NCBI GenBank assembly: GCA_033064195.1
Contig: JARBJD010000058.1
Coordinates: 124,001-188,000, forward strand
Source of the DNA: Blattamonas nauphoetae
Taxonomy: Eukaryota; Preaxostyla; Oxymonadida
DNA length: 64,000 nucleotides
Reading direction: 5' to 3'
Of this stretch, positions 32,613 to 43,294 are shown in pieces (within the stretch, counting starts at the first letter, position 1; each line of letters starts with the position of its first letter). The notes under the pieces are model-generated. The model was not told where the DNA came from and made no database searches. It saw only the letters and a list, made by a program, of their open reading frames with translations. The position numbers were made by a program, and so were the translations under genes.

Positions 32613-34330
32613 TTATCCTTTGCTACACGTCTCTCCCCACATACTCTGCACTTCGTCAGTTCCAGTCTCGGTTTCTGCTCTCTCCTTGTTGCCGTGTCTG
32701 TCATCTGCATTCCTTTCAGAGGCGCTTGGGACGCCTTTCGCTTTCACTCCACTGTCTTCAAACTCACTCGCTGCCTCCAGTGACATGTTTTCCTGAAAAC
32801 CAGTTTCGTGTCGCTCTCCCTCTCCGATCAAATTGATCGGCTGCTTCATCGATTCGTGTGTCTCGTCTCCGCGCTCGTTTTGGAAAGTGAGCATGTCTCC
32901 CGTCGGTGCTGTTTGCGGAGGCACGACCTGTTTGTGTCAAGTTTGATTTGTTTCGGTTGGGGATGGTTGAGGAGTGGCACTGGGATCAGCTGGCGTGGCT
33001 GTGAGTGTCGAGACGGGTGTTGTTGTCTGCGAGTGAGCATTGGTGACAACTTCGATCCTCATCTCTTCCAACAGAAACATCCTCTTCTTCCACTCGGTGT
33101 GGTTCTCTCGCTCGTTCGTCGGAAAGGCTGAGCTTTAATAAACAGGCAGAGTTGGGAGAGCATTGAGAAACGACTGCCACGTGACCTCCTTTGTGACGTG
33201 GGCATGTTCTGCGGATGAGGTGTTGGTTCTGTTGGAGATGGAGAGGGTGTGTCAACAGACATGCATTGTTCTGTCTCATTTATCTCTTCGGTGGGTCGGC
33301 TGGTTTCTCGTCTGCTTCACTCTCGTTCTGTTTTGTTTGTTTTGAGTCTTTCTTTCCTTTTCTATTGTGTTTTCCATGTCATGTTCTTTCTTTTGTTGAG
33401 CTCCTCCTCCGCTTCACTTTGTCCTTCACTTTTTCTTCTCTTCCGCCTCTTCCACTTTTCCGCTGTTCTCCTTTTCCTTCCCATCATCAACTTTCTCAAC
33501 TCCTCCCTCCACAGCCATACCATCTGTCTTCCCCCCCTTCTTCTCAATCATTCTCGGCGATAGATGAGGCGAGACGCACATGACTTGAAGGGATCGTTTG
33601 CATTGTCTGAACTACGTGTTGTGGGACGCCTACCCTTCTTCTCCCTCGCCAGCTGCTGTGGAGTGAGTGTCCCGTATGTTTTGGATGTGGCTTCGCTTTC
33701 CTCGACAATCGCGCAGGACGCGTCATTGAACATCACCCAGTTGCCGGTTTCGAAGTCGCACACAAACATTATAATGGCCTTGTTGTGTCGTCCCTGAGTG
33801 GACTGTCACTGAGGAGAGCTCGGAGAGGAGCGGGTGGGGCTTGGGGGAGGCAACAAGGAAGGTGGGGCTTGGGGGAGGAGAAGAGGAGGGTGGGGCTTGG
33901 GGGAGGAGAAAAGGAAGGTGGTGAAGGGGTGGGTATGAGTGGTGAGGGGTTGAGGTGAGGGCGTGGCATGGTTTCGTTGTTGTGCATCAGTACTGACTGA
34001 TAGTTGTGGTGGGTCTTCATCTTTGAGCTTTTCACTGGCTGTTTTGATTAGTTCTTCGGCATCATCCTTCTTCTCATCTTCCGTGACGACCCACGGCGAG
34101 CTGTAGAGTTAGAATCGTCTTTCCTGTTGTAGTCGCCAGAAGTGTATGTATTGTGGGCAGATTCGAGGTTCTGCAGAAGCAGGAAGGCGATTGGATCAAA
34201 AATGACTCTGTTCGTCTGTTTGTGACATTAGGGAAATACCAAAATGATGTAAATCGTCGAGAAACGTTGAGATCGGGCTCACAGTTCCGCTTGAGCATTC
34301 TTTTCCACAAGAAGAGGGAAAATAGACATT
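32613..34330 (-). pseudogene. Decayed USP7-like ubiquitin hydrolase
   Basis: On the minus strand around 33,830-33,550 the translated pieces VHSGTTQQGHYN and FVCDFETGNWVMFND occur in adjacent frames, followed by EESEATSKTYG and SCASRLIYRRE. Together they match the end of a USP catalytic domain (HSG..GGHY, then W.KFDD, ending Y.LVYIRE in USP7). The HY pair contains the catalytic His. Pieces upstream (LHHFGISLMSQTDEQSHF, DDAEELIKTASEKLKDED) and a charged downstream tail (IGEGERHETGFQENMSLEAA) are spread over all three frames with several interruptions and no plausible GT-AG introns at the joins. I therefore read it as a host gene that has lost function, at the edge of the repeat island. The 5' catalytic Cys box was not found. 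Confidence 0.5.
33833..33921. repeat. 28-bp G-rich minisatellite
   Basis: Three tandem 28-bp units starting at 33833, 33861 and 33889 share GGTGGGGCTTGGGGGAGG, followed by a partial fourth. The G runs (GGGG, GGGGG, GG) could form a G-quadruplex on the plus strand. The array lies within the decayed USP gene, in a Pro-rich stretch when read on the minus strand. Confidence 0.8.
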
Positions 34331-35525
34331 TCTGATGAACTATGAAGATTCAGTCGTTCCAAGACGACGCCCGAATTCTTCGAAATGAATTGATGAAATT
34401 TCATAAAACTGGTTCATTTTTGTTCCGAAGTTTCTGTTCTGGAATTGTGGCATTGGAAGGTGTTGAAGAAGGAGAAGATCGATGTTTGTCTGTTGTGGAA
34501 TGAGAGAATGATTGGGAGATATTATGGACAGAATCAATCCAAACATCAGTCTTTCTAGATAGAGCTATTGTATGAGCGACTCGGAAGCTTAACCCCACGA
34601 TCTCCATTGTAGATTGGAGTGTAATCAAGATATCTATTCCAAACAAAATAAGAGAAATAGGAAAATACGAGTGGAAAAACAATAGAGATGCACACTGACA
34701 TTGAGAATCTTCCATATCTCATTTCGTTCCATCCATTTCAGATCTGAATTTGATCAAGAATCTATTCCAGACTAATGAAGAGACTAAAACGTAAAAATGG
34801 GTAAAAACAATGGAGCTGCAAACTGATAACGCAAATTTTCTCTTGATCAGCTCAGTCTTTTCGTCATTGACAGAAGTCAGAGGCGTTAATTTCGAGTTGC
34901 GCAGATCTCGACAAATTTGGGTTCATCATTGATAAAATTGTTTGAGAACCCGACAAAGGAAGTGTTGAATGAAGGACGGTCTTCAAATGGCGGTATGAGA
35001 GGTCCTGAAAGAAATGAGATAACTTTGACTTCTTGAAATGGGTGAGAGGATCAGATCTGAAGATCTGACAGAATGTGTCCGATTTGTCCTCTTTTGAGAT
35101 AAGTACAGAAGTTGGATGAACTAATTGAGAGAGAGTTCCAGTGTGAATAGAAGGTGCTGGGCCGATTTGTCCTTCTCTCTGTCTTCTCTTGGGCCGATCG
35201 TCCGGTAAACTCCTCATTAGGAGTTTCTTGGACAGAGCCCCTGAAGCTCGTAATTCGCTACCAAACCGGTTTTCACGCACTTTTCCGCCATTTTTACCGT
35301 CACACAACGGATTCAATTGAATATTGAAAGAAAAATTCAACCCATACATTGAGAAAAAGGCAATGAAAAAAGTGTGGGGTGAAAAAACTTCTTTTCAGAC
35401 ATTTTGAAGCATACTCTGGCATTGTACAGATCAGAATGGAGACAAAGAGTGTTGGAAGAACCGAGAGAAGGTGAATTCAGATGAAATGGAGGTAATAGAT
35501 GTTTCAGTACACCAAACTTTTCATG
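34331..35525. other. AT-rich spacer with no supported gene
   Basis: Frames up to 161 codons exist on the minus strand (34864-35349) and may be further remnants of the decayed USP gene, since fragments such as GRSAQEKTERR look charged and protein-like. Nothing in it can be assigned to a family. No introns or RNA genes are visible. Confidence 0.3.
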
Positions 35526-36061
35526 AATCCGTACAATGGGGATTGAAAAATACATATTGGTCAAACTAAGAAAAAAAATTTGGTTCCGCGCCAAAACGCC
35601 TGTGTCGGGAGAAAACCTCAAAATACCCCCTTTTACCCGATAAAAAAAATCGTGTCGGCAATATCTCAACAACCCATGAACCGATTTTGATAAAATATTT
35701 CACAGAAACGTTTTTTTAGTGAAACGAACATTTTGAAAAAAATGTGGAGAAAAAATTCTGGATATTTGGGAAAATGGAAAAAAACCCATATTTTTCTCGA
35801 CAAAAAATCCTTAGAAAAAAAACGGTTTATTTTTTGAGCAGCTTTTGTCGAGATCTTTACGATCACAATGCATTTTATTTGATTCAAAACGGATGGCTGG
35901 TTGTGGAGAAAAGTGGGCAAAAAGTTGAGAAAAATGTGTGGATGTCTAAAGGAAACAGTATTTTGAGGTTTTCTCCCGACACAGGGGTTTCGGCGCGGAA
36001 TCAATTTTTATTTTTCTTAGTTTGACCAATATATATTTTTCTAGCCCCATGTTACGGATTT
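35526..36061. mobile_element. MITE-like element, copy A (long TIRs)
   Basis: About 536 bp with terminal inverted repeats of roughly 100 bp. The left end AATCCGTACAATGGGGATTG is mirrored by the right end (reverse complement AATCCGTAACATGGGGCTAG). Inside, both ends continue with TTGGTCAAACTAAGAAAA and GAGAAAACCTCAAAATA. The core contains the family-wide block CCGATTTTGATAAAATATTT. There is no coding capacity. TIR identity is partial, so the copy is older than copies B and C. Non-autonomous DNA transposon is the likely nature; the superfamily is unknown. Confidence 0.7.
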
Positions 36062-36323
36062 TTGAATATGGACGGATTATTGACACTACTTTAAATAAAG
36101 CTGACTTTCCGAGGATGACATGACCCCTGTCCTCAGACCTCAAGATTAGGTCCTTTGTCCGTCCTCCCAACATCATAAAACCTCAAAGAGATCAAGGCAC
36201 ATCCAGAAGATGGATGTGATTGTTCAGTCCAAACAACGCACCAATTGCCCGAGTATCTTGGAACATTAGGTCGAGGGCTCAATCCTTGAACTTGGCCAAC
36301 AACTCCTCTTCATATACAAATTA

Positions 36324-36842
36324 AAAAATGAAAGTTGAGAAATTTCCGATTTGGGGAATTCGAGAAATCCTCAAAATACCTCGTTTTGGCCACTTTTCAA
36401 AATGTGGGCGAGTATATCTCAACAACCAGTTAACCGATTTTGATAAAATATTTCACAGAAACGTTTTTTTTGGTGAAACGAACATTTTGAAAAAAATGTG
36501 GAGAAAAAATTCTGGATATTTGGGAAAATGGAAAAAAACGCTGTGTTTCTCGCCCAAAAATTTATTAGGAAAAACATTTATACTTTTTTGGTGAGTCTTT
36601 TTTCGATATATTTACGATAAAAATGCTATTTATTTGGTGTAAAACGGATATGTGGTTGTGGAGATTTGAGCTGAAAAAGATTGAAAAATGTGTGCATTCC
36701 TGCTGTATACAGTCTTTCGAGGTTTTCTCCGATTCCCCGCGGAATTGAATTCTCAAATTTTGTTTTTTCTTAGTTGGACCAATATGGTTTGTTTGGAACC
36801 CTGGTTCCGGGTTGGTGACACGGACCGGATTAAACACATATC
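36324..36842. mobile_element. MITE-like element, copy B (left end truncated)
   Basis: About 519 bp. The body (AACCAGTTAACCGATTTTGA and AATGTGGAGAAAAAATTCTG) is the reverse complement of copy C and is nearly identical to it by eye. The right end carries TTGGTGACACGGACCGGATT, the outer TIR of the family; the matching left TIR is missing beyond TGAAAGTTGAGAAATTTCCG. High identity to copy C suggests recent amplification or duplication. Confidence 0.72.
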
Positions 36843-36861
36843 GATAAATATTAGCAGATCT

Positions 36862-37275
36862 TGGTGGCTACAAGAAAATGACGTCGATGTGGAATCGGAG
36901 AGTTCATCAGATATGGACAGATTTCTCGAACCCCTCACGCAAAAAGAACGATACAAGGAAAAAACCAAAGGAGGAAGCACAAAGGCACAAGAGCCACGGA
37001 CAATCGTAATCTCCAAACTGTTGGAAAAAAGATGGAAACCAAGTACAACTCTTGGAAGCCCAGCAAGCAAAAGAAACGATCCTCGCTCACCAATTGGACC
37101 ACCCCCTATCTCGAAAACAATGATGAAATTGGAACGAGAAGGGATCGAGATGAGCTCGTTCGTCCCGATGTCTCTCCTTCTCCCATCCGACGCAAAAGCT
37201 AAAAAGAGATTTGCTGAATTCGAAAATTGTGACGAATCGACTCCTGACGCGAATGATTGTATTTCGCCATCTTGA
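36862..37275 (+). pseudogene. Coding-like relic between repeats
   Basis: An open frame that fuses copy B sequence to 138 codons of protein-like text beginning WWLQENDVDVESESSSDMD and including FLEPLTQKERYKEKTKGG. GC content rises relative to the repeats on either side. I recognise no domain. It is bounded by MITE copies and by a further MITE fragment at about 37400-37560, so it is probably a gene remnant cut up by insertions. Confidence 0.3.
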
Positions 37276-37399
37276 TTCCACTCTCTATCAAACTAGTCAT
37301 GATTAACAAAAAGGATTTTAAAAAGGGAAAGACATTGAGTATGTCGAAAGTTCTCCACTTCAAAGAAGAATTGTTGCTGATCCATTACTGGTGATCCGA

Positions 37400-37560
37400 G
37401 TCAGGAACATCGAAGGGAGTTTTTCTGTTTTTAAATATCCAGCATTTTTCCTCCATTTTTTTGTCGAAATGTTCGTTTCATCTCATAAACGTTTTTGAAA
37501 AAAACATCGAAATCGATTCACTGGTTGTTGAGATATTGCAGAATCTTTGTTTTCATCCAA
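37400..37560. repeat. MITE family fragment
   Basis: Diverged internal piece of the same family: the blocks AAATATCCAGCATTTTTCCT, AATGTTCGTTTCATCT and TCACTGGTTGTTGAGATATT match the core of copies B and C in the orientation of copy C. No termini are preserved. Confidence 0.55.
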
Positions 37561-38106
37561 CATCAACTCAGAAACATCTGTCTCCCCAAATTATTCCAAA
37601 TCGTGCGTCGAAGAAAGAATGAATACTTCGACACATCGAAATCGTTTCTCTCTATCGACATTGACTCGTTCATGTTTCAAATGATTCAGGACACTCCACC
37701 AGATGGCATGGTCTTCTCCACCGGAAACCGAATTCCACCACCAATCAACAATCTCTTCCTTACCAAGCCAGACTTACACGCACCAACAAAACGTGAAAGG
37801 AACGATCTCTACATCGAGACCATTCTTTTTCCGAGTGCAGCTCAGGTAACACCGATGGAACCCGAACGATCGATCGTTCACTCTGAGAAGTACGTCCTCA
37901 TGTGTTTATATGGACTGTACAACATAACGACCGAAGTAAGTGTTTTCTGGACAGATCTTCTGTACAAGTTGGGATTCCTCATTACAATTGTGAATGATCC
38001 CACGATCAATGGCTCTTCATCAACGTCGATGAATTTCTTATTACATCTCAACTATATTATGTTCAAAAATTGGACTCAAGAAAGACATAATTATCAAGAA
38101 ACGTGA
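37561..38106 (+). pseudogene. Coding-like relic downstream of MITE fragment
   Basis: The frame runs on from the repeat fragment into protein-like sequence: SFLSIDIDSFMFQMIQDTPP, GNRIPPPINNLFLTKPDLHA and TKRERNDLYIETILFPSAAQ. It has no known domain and ends at 38106. Together with 36862-37275 it may be what is left of one gene. A functional exon of an unknown protein cannot be excluded. Confidence 0.3.
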
Positions 38107-38329
38107 ATTCTGTCCCGTTTCAGAATTATGTCCCCCATCTATGAGAGCAAAGAAAAAGCTTTTTCACACAAATCTTTCGAGATTAACAGTGCTTCTTCAC
38201 ATCATGCCAAATACCCAGCTTTTGTTCCTATTTTTCAAACAGTTTTTTCCAGCAAAAAACGTTTTCTGCACAATTATGTCAACATTGAATCACAGGTTGT
38301 GAATCTTTGATCAAATCACATGAAAAAAG

Positions 38330-38800
38330 CAGCCAAAACGATGTATTCTGAGGTTTTCTCCGGTTCGTGTGCGAGGATCATTCAAAACAATCGACTTTTT
38401 TCATCGTTTGACCAAAATGGTCACTCACAGGAAAAAGCGAAAGATACTGTGAAGTAGCATCTACATGAGTCATCCAATCGCTATACCTCCTAATCAAAAT
38501 CTGTGGCTCGGCGAGCCCAAATGAACTGAAATTTTAGAGTTTCAGATAAATGTGTCATGAACCCGGTCCGTGTCAGCAACCCTGCACCTGGGGTTGAAAC
38601 AACCATATTGGTTCAACAAAGACAAAAATATATGTAGAGAATTCAATTCCATGGGGAATCGTTGAAATCCTCAAAAAACTACAACCAGTAGGAATACATA
38701 CATTTTTTCAAACTTTTTGAGCTCAAATCTCTACAACCAGAGATCCTTTTGAAACCAAATAAAACACTATTTTCTCGTGAATGCATGGGTGAGTATTTTT
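38330..38800. repeat. Two diverged MITE family fragments
   Basis: At about 38330-38440 a fragment ends in GAGGTTTTCTCCGG and CGTTTGACCAAAATGG, like the right end of copy A. At about 38557-38800 a second fragment begins AACCCGGTCCGTGTCAGCAA and continues to CATATTGGTTCAACAAAGAC, a left TIR of the copy C type, then fades. Both are older than copies B and C. Confidence 0.55.
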
Positions 38801-39420
38801 GAGATCGGACAAAAATACGAGAATCCGAATCAGATAACGAAACAAAGCCCTTGAGCCAGGATTTTGTCAAATTTCACGAGAATGATATCGAAAGGTAGCG
38901 ACAATGAAGTATTGATGATGGTCATTTCCTATCTTGGTTGTGTGATGAGACGAGATTCGAAGTTGTGAATTCGAACTTTTTTCACCTCAAAAATTCTCAC
39001 CCAGATCCATCTGAAAGGGAGGGATGGGTGGATCGTCGAGTGAAACTACCTCCAATTCCATCTGCCATTGGGCTAAATTGAGAGAGCGATGCTTTGTCAA
39101 TGGTTGAACCGTGACATTGACTTGATGTTGTTCGAGCGATAGTATCGTCACCAGATGAGTCGAAGGTCACAATTGATGGAGGTAAATTGATAGCTTACGT
39201 GTCTGAACACTCCATAAAACTGTGTCGAACCGATTTGTGGACAAACGAAAGAGAGACATTCTGACATGGAATGGGGAAGAAGCCTTTTTCAAAGGGATCA
39301 GAGAAGCCTTTGATAACCTCGACAATCGAAAAAGAGGTATAGCCATACACGATGTGAAAACGATGATTTGAACAAAAATAACGAACGATGAGGACCTCTT
39401 CCGTCCGAATTGTGCGTGCT
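38801..39420. other. Spacer between repeats, no supported gene
   Basis: Unique-looking, AT-rich sequence with only short frames. A minus-strand stretch near 39000-39200 has somewhat protein-like composition but is interrupted. I see no family assignment, RNA gene or terminal repeat. Confidence 0.3.
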
Positions 39421-40078
39421 TATAGATGTTTGATGAACCCGGTCCGTGTCACCAACCCGGAACCAGGGTTCCAAACAAACCATATTGGTCCAACTAAGAA
39501 AAAAACAAAATTTGAGAATTCAATTCCGCGGGGAATCGGAGAAAACCTCGAAAGACTGTATACAGCAGGAATGCACACATTTTTCAATCTTTTTCAGCTC
39601 AAATCTCCACAACCACATATCCGTTTTACACCAAATAAATAGCATTTTTATCGTAAATATATCGAAAAAAGACTCACCAAAAAAGTATAAATGTTTTTCC
39701 TAAGAAATTTTTGGGCGAGAAACACAGCGTTTTTTTCCATTTTCCCAAATATCCAGAATTTTTTCTCCACATTTTTTTCAAAATGTTCGTTTCACCAAAA
39801 AAAACGTTTCTGTGAAATATTTTATCAAAATCGGTTAACTGGTTGTTGAGATATACTCGCCCACATTTTGAAAAGTGGCCAAAACGAGGTATTTTGAGGA
39901 TTTCTCGAATTCCCCAAATCGGAAATTTCTCAACTTTCATTTTTTTCTGTGTTGGACCAAAAAAGTTTCTTTCAAGCCCAGGTTCCGGGTTGGTGACACG
40001 GACCGGGTTAATCACACATCTATCAGAAGAAAGCACTCATTGTTGACTTGGAACTAATTGGTGACTCCACTATCAATA
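39421..40078. mobile_element. MITE-like element, copy C (most complete)
   Basis: The core 39421-40020 has long inverted ends: ATAGATGTTTGATGAACCCG on the left and, reverse-complemented on the right, ATAGATGTGTGATTAACCCG; both continue GGTCCGTGTCACCAACCCGG. On the right the similarity extends outward to about 40078 through TTGTTGACTTGGAAC and TGGTGACTCCACTAT, which is the outer end of copy F at 43,294. The family therefore has an outer TIR that the left side of copy C seems to have lost. No coding capacity. It lies inverted to copy B, 2.6 kb away. Confidence 0.75.
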
Positions 40079-40826
40079 CTTTTCACCTACCTGATTCAGT
40101 CAGAATGGGTCAGAAGTGTTGACATTACGAAAAATTTCGAAGACCAACATTCAAAACTGATCGCCTCACATGGTTGAGAAATGAATCGACATTTCTCTAG
40201 AATTGGAACATGACAAAAGTGAACAGTATTTTCGAGAACTTTGAAATAGCCGTGACAAGAGTAGTCAATTTCCTTTTTTGGTTTTGACTGTAGATCTTTT
40301 GAATGATGTCAAAAATGCTGACCCAAATAAATCAATCAAAGTCAATGAGAAATAGTTCAAAGTCGAAATTCGGTTTTTTTCCTTTAGCTTCCGAAATCAG
40401 CACACAATTCCCTCTATTTCTCCTGTGACCTTTTTTATTCACATGTGCTTTATCGAGTGAACAAGTTTTTCTGGATTTCAAACAATACAGTCAAACTTTC
40501 TGATGTGATTTTGAGTGTTTTAGGAGAAAAAAAAGTCACTTTCTTGGTCTTTGATCAAACAGCCTGTGAGATGCAGATGATTGTAAGATTGAACTGACGT
40601 TTGAGAGGTGTGAAGGAGTCATCGGTGGGACGAGTTATGGAACCTTTTGGCCTTGCTCAACTTCTGCAGGATCTGATTTATTGGTTTTTCTGGGCTTAGA
40701 CGAAGAATTACTGCGAAATGAACTCTTAAATGGGAACTTTACTGGTTGACTTCATCATCGACCACAGAATGGATCCTTGGGTTTTGTTCGATCAACTCGC
40801 CTTTTCTGATTAATTCCTCGTGTCTT
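40079..40826. other. AT-rich spacer, no supported gene
   Basis: No open frame above about 60 codons resembles a protein. The right part may belong to the 3' flank of the decayed Tc1-like element that follows, but I found no matching terminal repeat. Confidence 0.3.
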
Positions 40827-42247
40827 TCAAAGATATGTGTATAAATGACTCTGACATTGAACGAGATGGTCGAAAGATGGTTTGGATACAAATGAAATCA
40901 AAAGAATTAAAACAGTGGGTCTCTGATCTCTGACCCGAACATTGACCAGGCTCCAGGTGTGTTCAATTTCTGACTTGAGCTCTTCTCTTGTTTTGTACTG
41001 CTTTCCACCTTGATATATTCTGTCGCTCATCCAAGCCCAGATATGTTCTATTGGATTCATGTCCGGCGACAGTGGGGGGACGTACAGCTCGACAAGTTCT
41101 GAATTATATTTCAATTATTCAGAAATGAACATAATTGTTCAGAAATGTATTTTGATTGTTCAGAAATGTATTTTAGTTGTTCAGAAATGAACAGGAATTA
41201 TTCGCAAATGAACAGAGATTTTTCTGGAATGAACAGTGATTGTTCGTAAATGAACAGTACTTTCACAGACTTATTGTTTGACGACACGTTTTCCGAGAGG
41301 TTGAAAGAACGAATGGAACTCAATTTTAATTGCCGCTATCATACATCATCAGGTACTCGTACTGAGAGATTTTTAATGATAAATGAAAAGTGGTTGTTCT
41401 CATCTGAGACGCGTCCGAACAACCTCTACTGGTTCATTGTTCCAAAGGTTTCTTCAATTGGGTTCAGTTTACATGTATTTTGACAGATGAGGATTTGTAA
41501 TCTGGTTTTCTGCAAAAAAATCCACCATGACGAATATCTACCAACATCTACTCTGACGTACTCGTGGTTTTCATCCTTTCTTGTGAAAAGAGCACAAAAA
41601 CAGAATTCCAGCACTGAATGACATTGTCCACGAATGTGCACGACAATTCCACTCCGAAAACCAATGAACATCACCGATAACGACGATTTGATCTCACCAA
41701 TATTATCTTGTTGAGTTTAAAGTCGAGAATTGATCACAATTCTGAACATGGGATGGGGTCGTTCAATTCTGAAATATCAATGTTCATTTCAGAATAATCT
41801 CTGTTCATTTCTAAAAAATCACTGTTCATTTGGGAATAATCATATTCATTTCTGAACAATTAAAATGCATTTCTGAACAATCATGTTCATTTCTGAAATA
41901 TTATAATACATTTCTGAACAATTAAAATTCAATTCAGAACTAGTCGAGCTGTACTGGATTTCGATTTATGCCAGGGGGCAGTATCTGAGAGAAGGATCCG
42001 TCCAGGTGTGTATTGTTTCCATATTGATAATACTCTTCGCCCTTGCGATGAGGGACTTGCTGATCAGCTTAGATTGGACCATCTTCCTCGTAGTTGACGA
42101 TTGATGACGGATCACAATCGTATCAATGTACTTCTGGACGGTCTTCGTCACGTATTTGCAGACCTTAGCAGTCTTCCGAATTGATTTCTGTTCCCGGTAT
42201 GTATCCCCAATTAACTTCTGTTCTTTGAGACTTTTTCCATTGACCAT
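40827..42247 (-). mobile_element. Decayed Tc1/mariner-like transposon, interrupted
   Basis: Minus-strand coding remnants of one transposase lie on both sides of an inserted element. The 5' part (42247-41966) encodes a helix-turn-helix region: EQKLIGDTYREQKSIRKTAK and VTKTVQKYIDTI. The 3' part (41083-40827) encodes YVPPLSPDMNPIEHIWAWMS, the classic DDE/DDD signature end of Tc1-like transposases. Without the insertion the joint reads IEIQYVPPLSPD, fitting the family. The segment between HTH and this motif that should hold the first two catalytic Asp residues is missing, so the copy had an internal deletion as well as the insertion. It cannot be active. Confidence 0.72.
41085..41951. mobile_element. 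TIR element with sub-repeated arms, inserted in Tc1-like copy
   Basis: An 867-bp element flanked by TA on each side (41083-41084 and 41952-41953). The ends are CAGCTCGACAAGTTCTGAAT and, reverse-complemented, CAGCTCGACTAGTTCTGAAT. The arms of about 175-190 bp are built of eight or so degenerate 20-22 bp units around TTCAGAAATGAACA. The interior, on the minus strand, encodes LNPIEETFGTMNQ, the end motif of another Tc1/mariner-type transposase, with no complete gene. TA duplication and this motif both point to the Tc1/mariner superfamily. It is younger than the copy it interrupts. Confidence 0.75.
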
Positions 42248-42596
42248 GCTCGACTGTGGTTGATATGGACGTCAGATTCCTGTATCTACCATTCGCGGGA
42301 AAAACATTTTCCCGCTACCTACAAATACTTTCTTTCTTCAATTCCTGTCTCATTTCACTTCTAACCCTTCCTTCAACACATATTTTCGAGTAAGAACCAA
42401 ATGAATGAGGAAAAATGAAGACAAAACTGAAAATGTGATGTGGTCGATGTAATAGTCAACCAGTATACAGCCGAGAATGTGTTGAATGGTTTTGGATGCT
42501 ACTTGACTAACAGTTACCGTGAGAATTGATTCTGTGTTTGTGATCATGAAAGAGAGGTTTGTGAGGTTCACTAGAACAGATTGGTCCAAAAATTTG
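42248..42596. other. Spacer upstream of Tc1-like copy
   Basis: Contains a perfect short palindrome, GCGGGAAAAACATTTTCCCGC with one spacer base mismatch pattern, near 42296-42316, possibly a relic terminal or regulatory site. A 79-codon minus-strand frame (42589-42350) has hydrophobic stretches but no recognisable family. Nothing else is supported. Confidence 0.3.
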
Positions 42597-42601
42597 CTCT
42601 T

Positions 42602-42700
42602 TGGACTTTGAATTATTTAAATCGACTTTGAATTCTTTCACTTCGACTTTGAATTATTGAATTCGACTTTGAATTATTTCATTCGACTTTGAACAATTTA
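42602..42700. repeat. Tandem 20-22 bp repeat, CGACTTTGAATTATT type
   Basis: Five units of a degenerate 20-22 bp repeat with the core GACTTTGAAT: GGACTTTGAATTATTTAAAT, CGACTTTGAATTCTTTCACT and so on. A lone unit, CGACTTTGAACAATAAG, reappears immediately after the MITE copy F at 43301, so F is inserted in or at the edge of this array. The unit structure recalls the sub-repeated arms of the element at 41085. Confidence 0.75.
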
Positions 42701-43294
42701 TAGTGGAGTCACCAATACGTTCCATGTCAACAACTAGTACTTTTTTCTGAAATTATCACTTTTGGTCAAACTAAGAAAAAAATAAAATTTTAGAATTTTC
42801 TTCCCACTGGATCCCAAAAAATCCTCACAATAGCTCTTTTCAACCACTTTTTTCATGTGTTCTCGTCATAACTTCACAACCTGTGAACCGATTTTGATGA
42901 AGTTTTCCACAGAAACGTTTGTTTGGTGAAATGAGCATTTTGAAACAAAAATTGAAAAAAAATTATGGGTATCTGGGAAGATATAAAAAAAGGCTGTTTT
43001 TCGCCCAGAAAAATTTCATGGGAAAAAATTGTATTTTTCTGAGCGTCTTTTATCGATATGTTTACGAAAATAACGCTTTTTCTTCGGTCTCAAACGGATG
43101 TCTGATTATGGAAAAATGATCGTCAAAAGTTCGGAAAATGTGTGGCGTTTCACTGTCTAACGTATTTTGAGGTTTTCTCGGGATCCAGTGGGAGGCAAAT
43201 TCTAAAATTTTATTTTTTGCTTAGTTTGATCTAAAGTGATAATTCCAGAAAAAAGCACGAATTGTTGACCTGGAACGTATTGGTGACGCCACTA
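42701..43294. mobile_element. MITE-like element, copy F (outer TIR intact on both sides)
   Basis: About 594 bp. The left end TAGTGGAGTCACCAATACGT and right end (reverse complement TAGTGGCGTCACCAATACGT) pair over more than 100 bp, continuing through GTCAACAA, TTTTTTCTG and TCACTTT to the TCAAACTAAG block shared with copy A. The core holds ACCGATTTTGATGAAGTTTT. It is the best guide to the true ends of the family. The terminal TA may be the target duplication. Confidence 0.75.

Noticed and set aside
41085-41951. Possible CRISPR-like array from the regular TTCAGAAATGAACA units
   Set aside because: Units are adjacent and degenerate with no unique spacers, and they form the inverted arms of a transposon with TA duplications.
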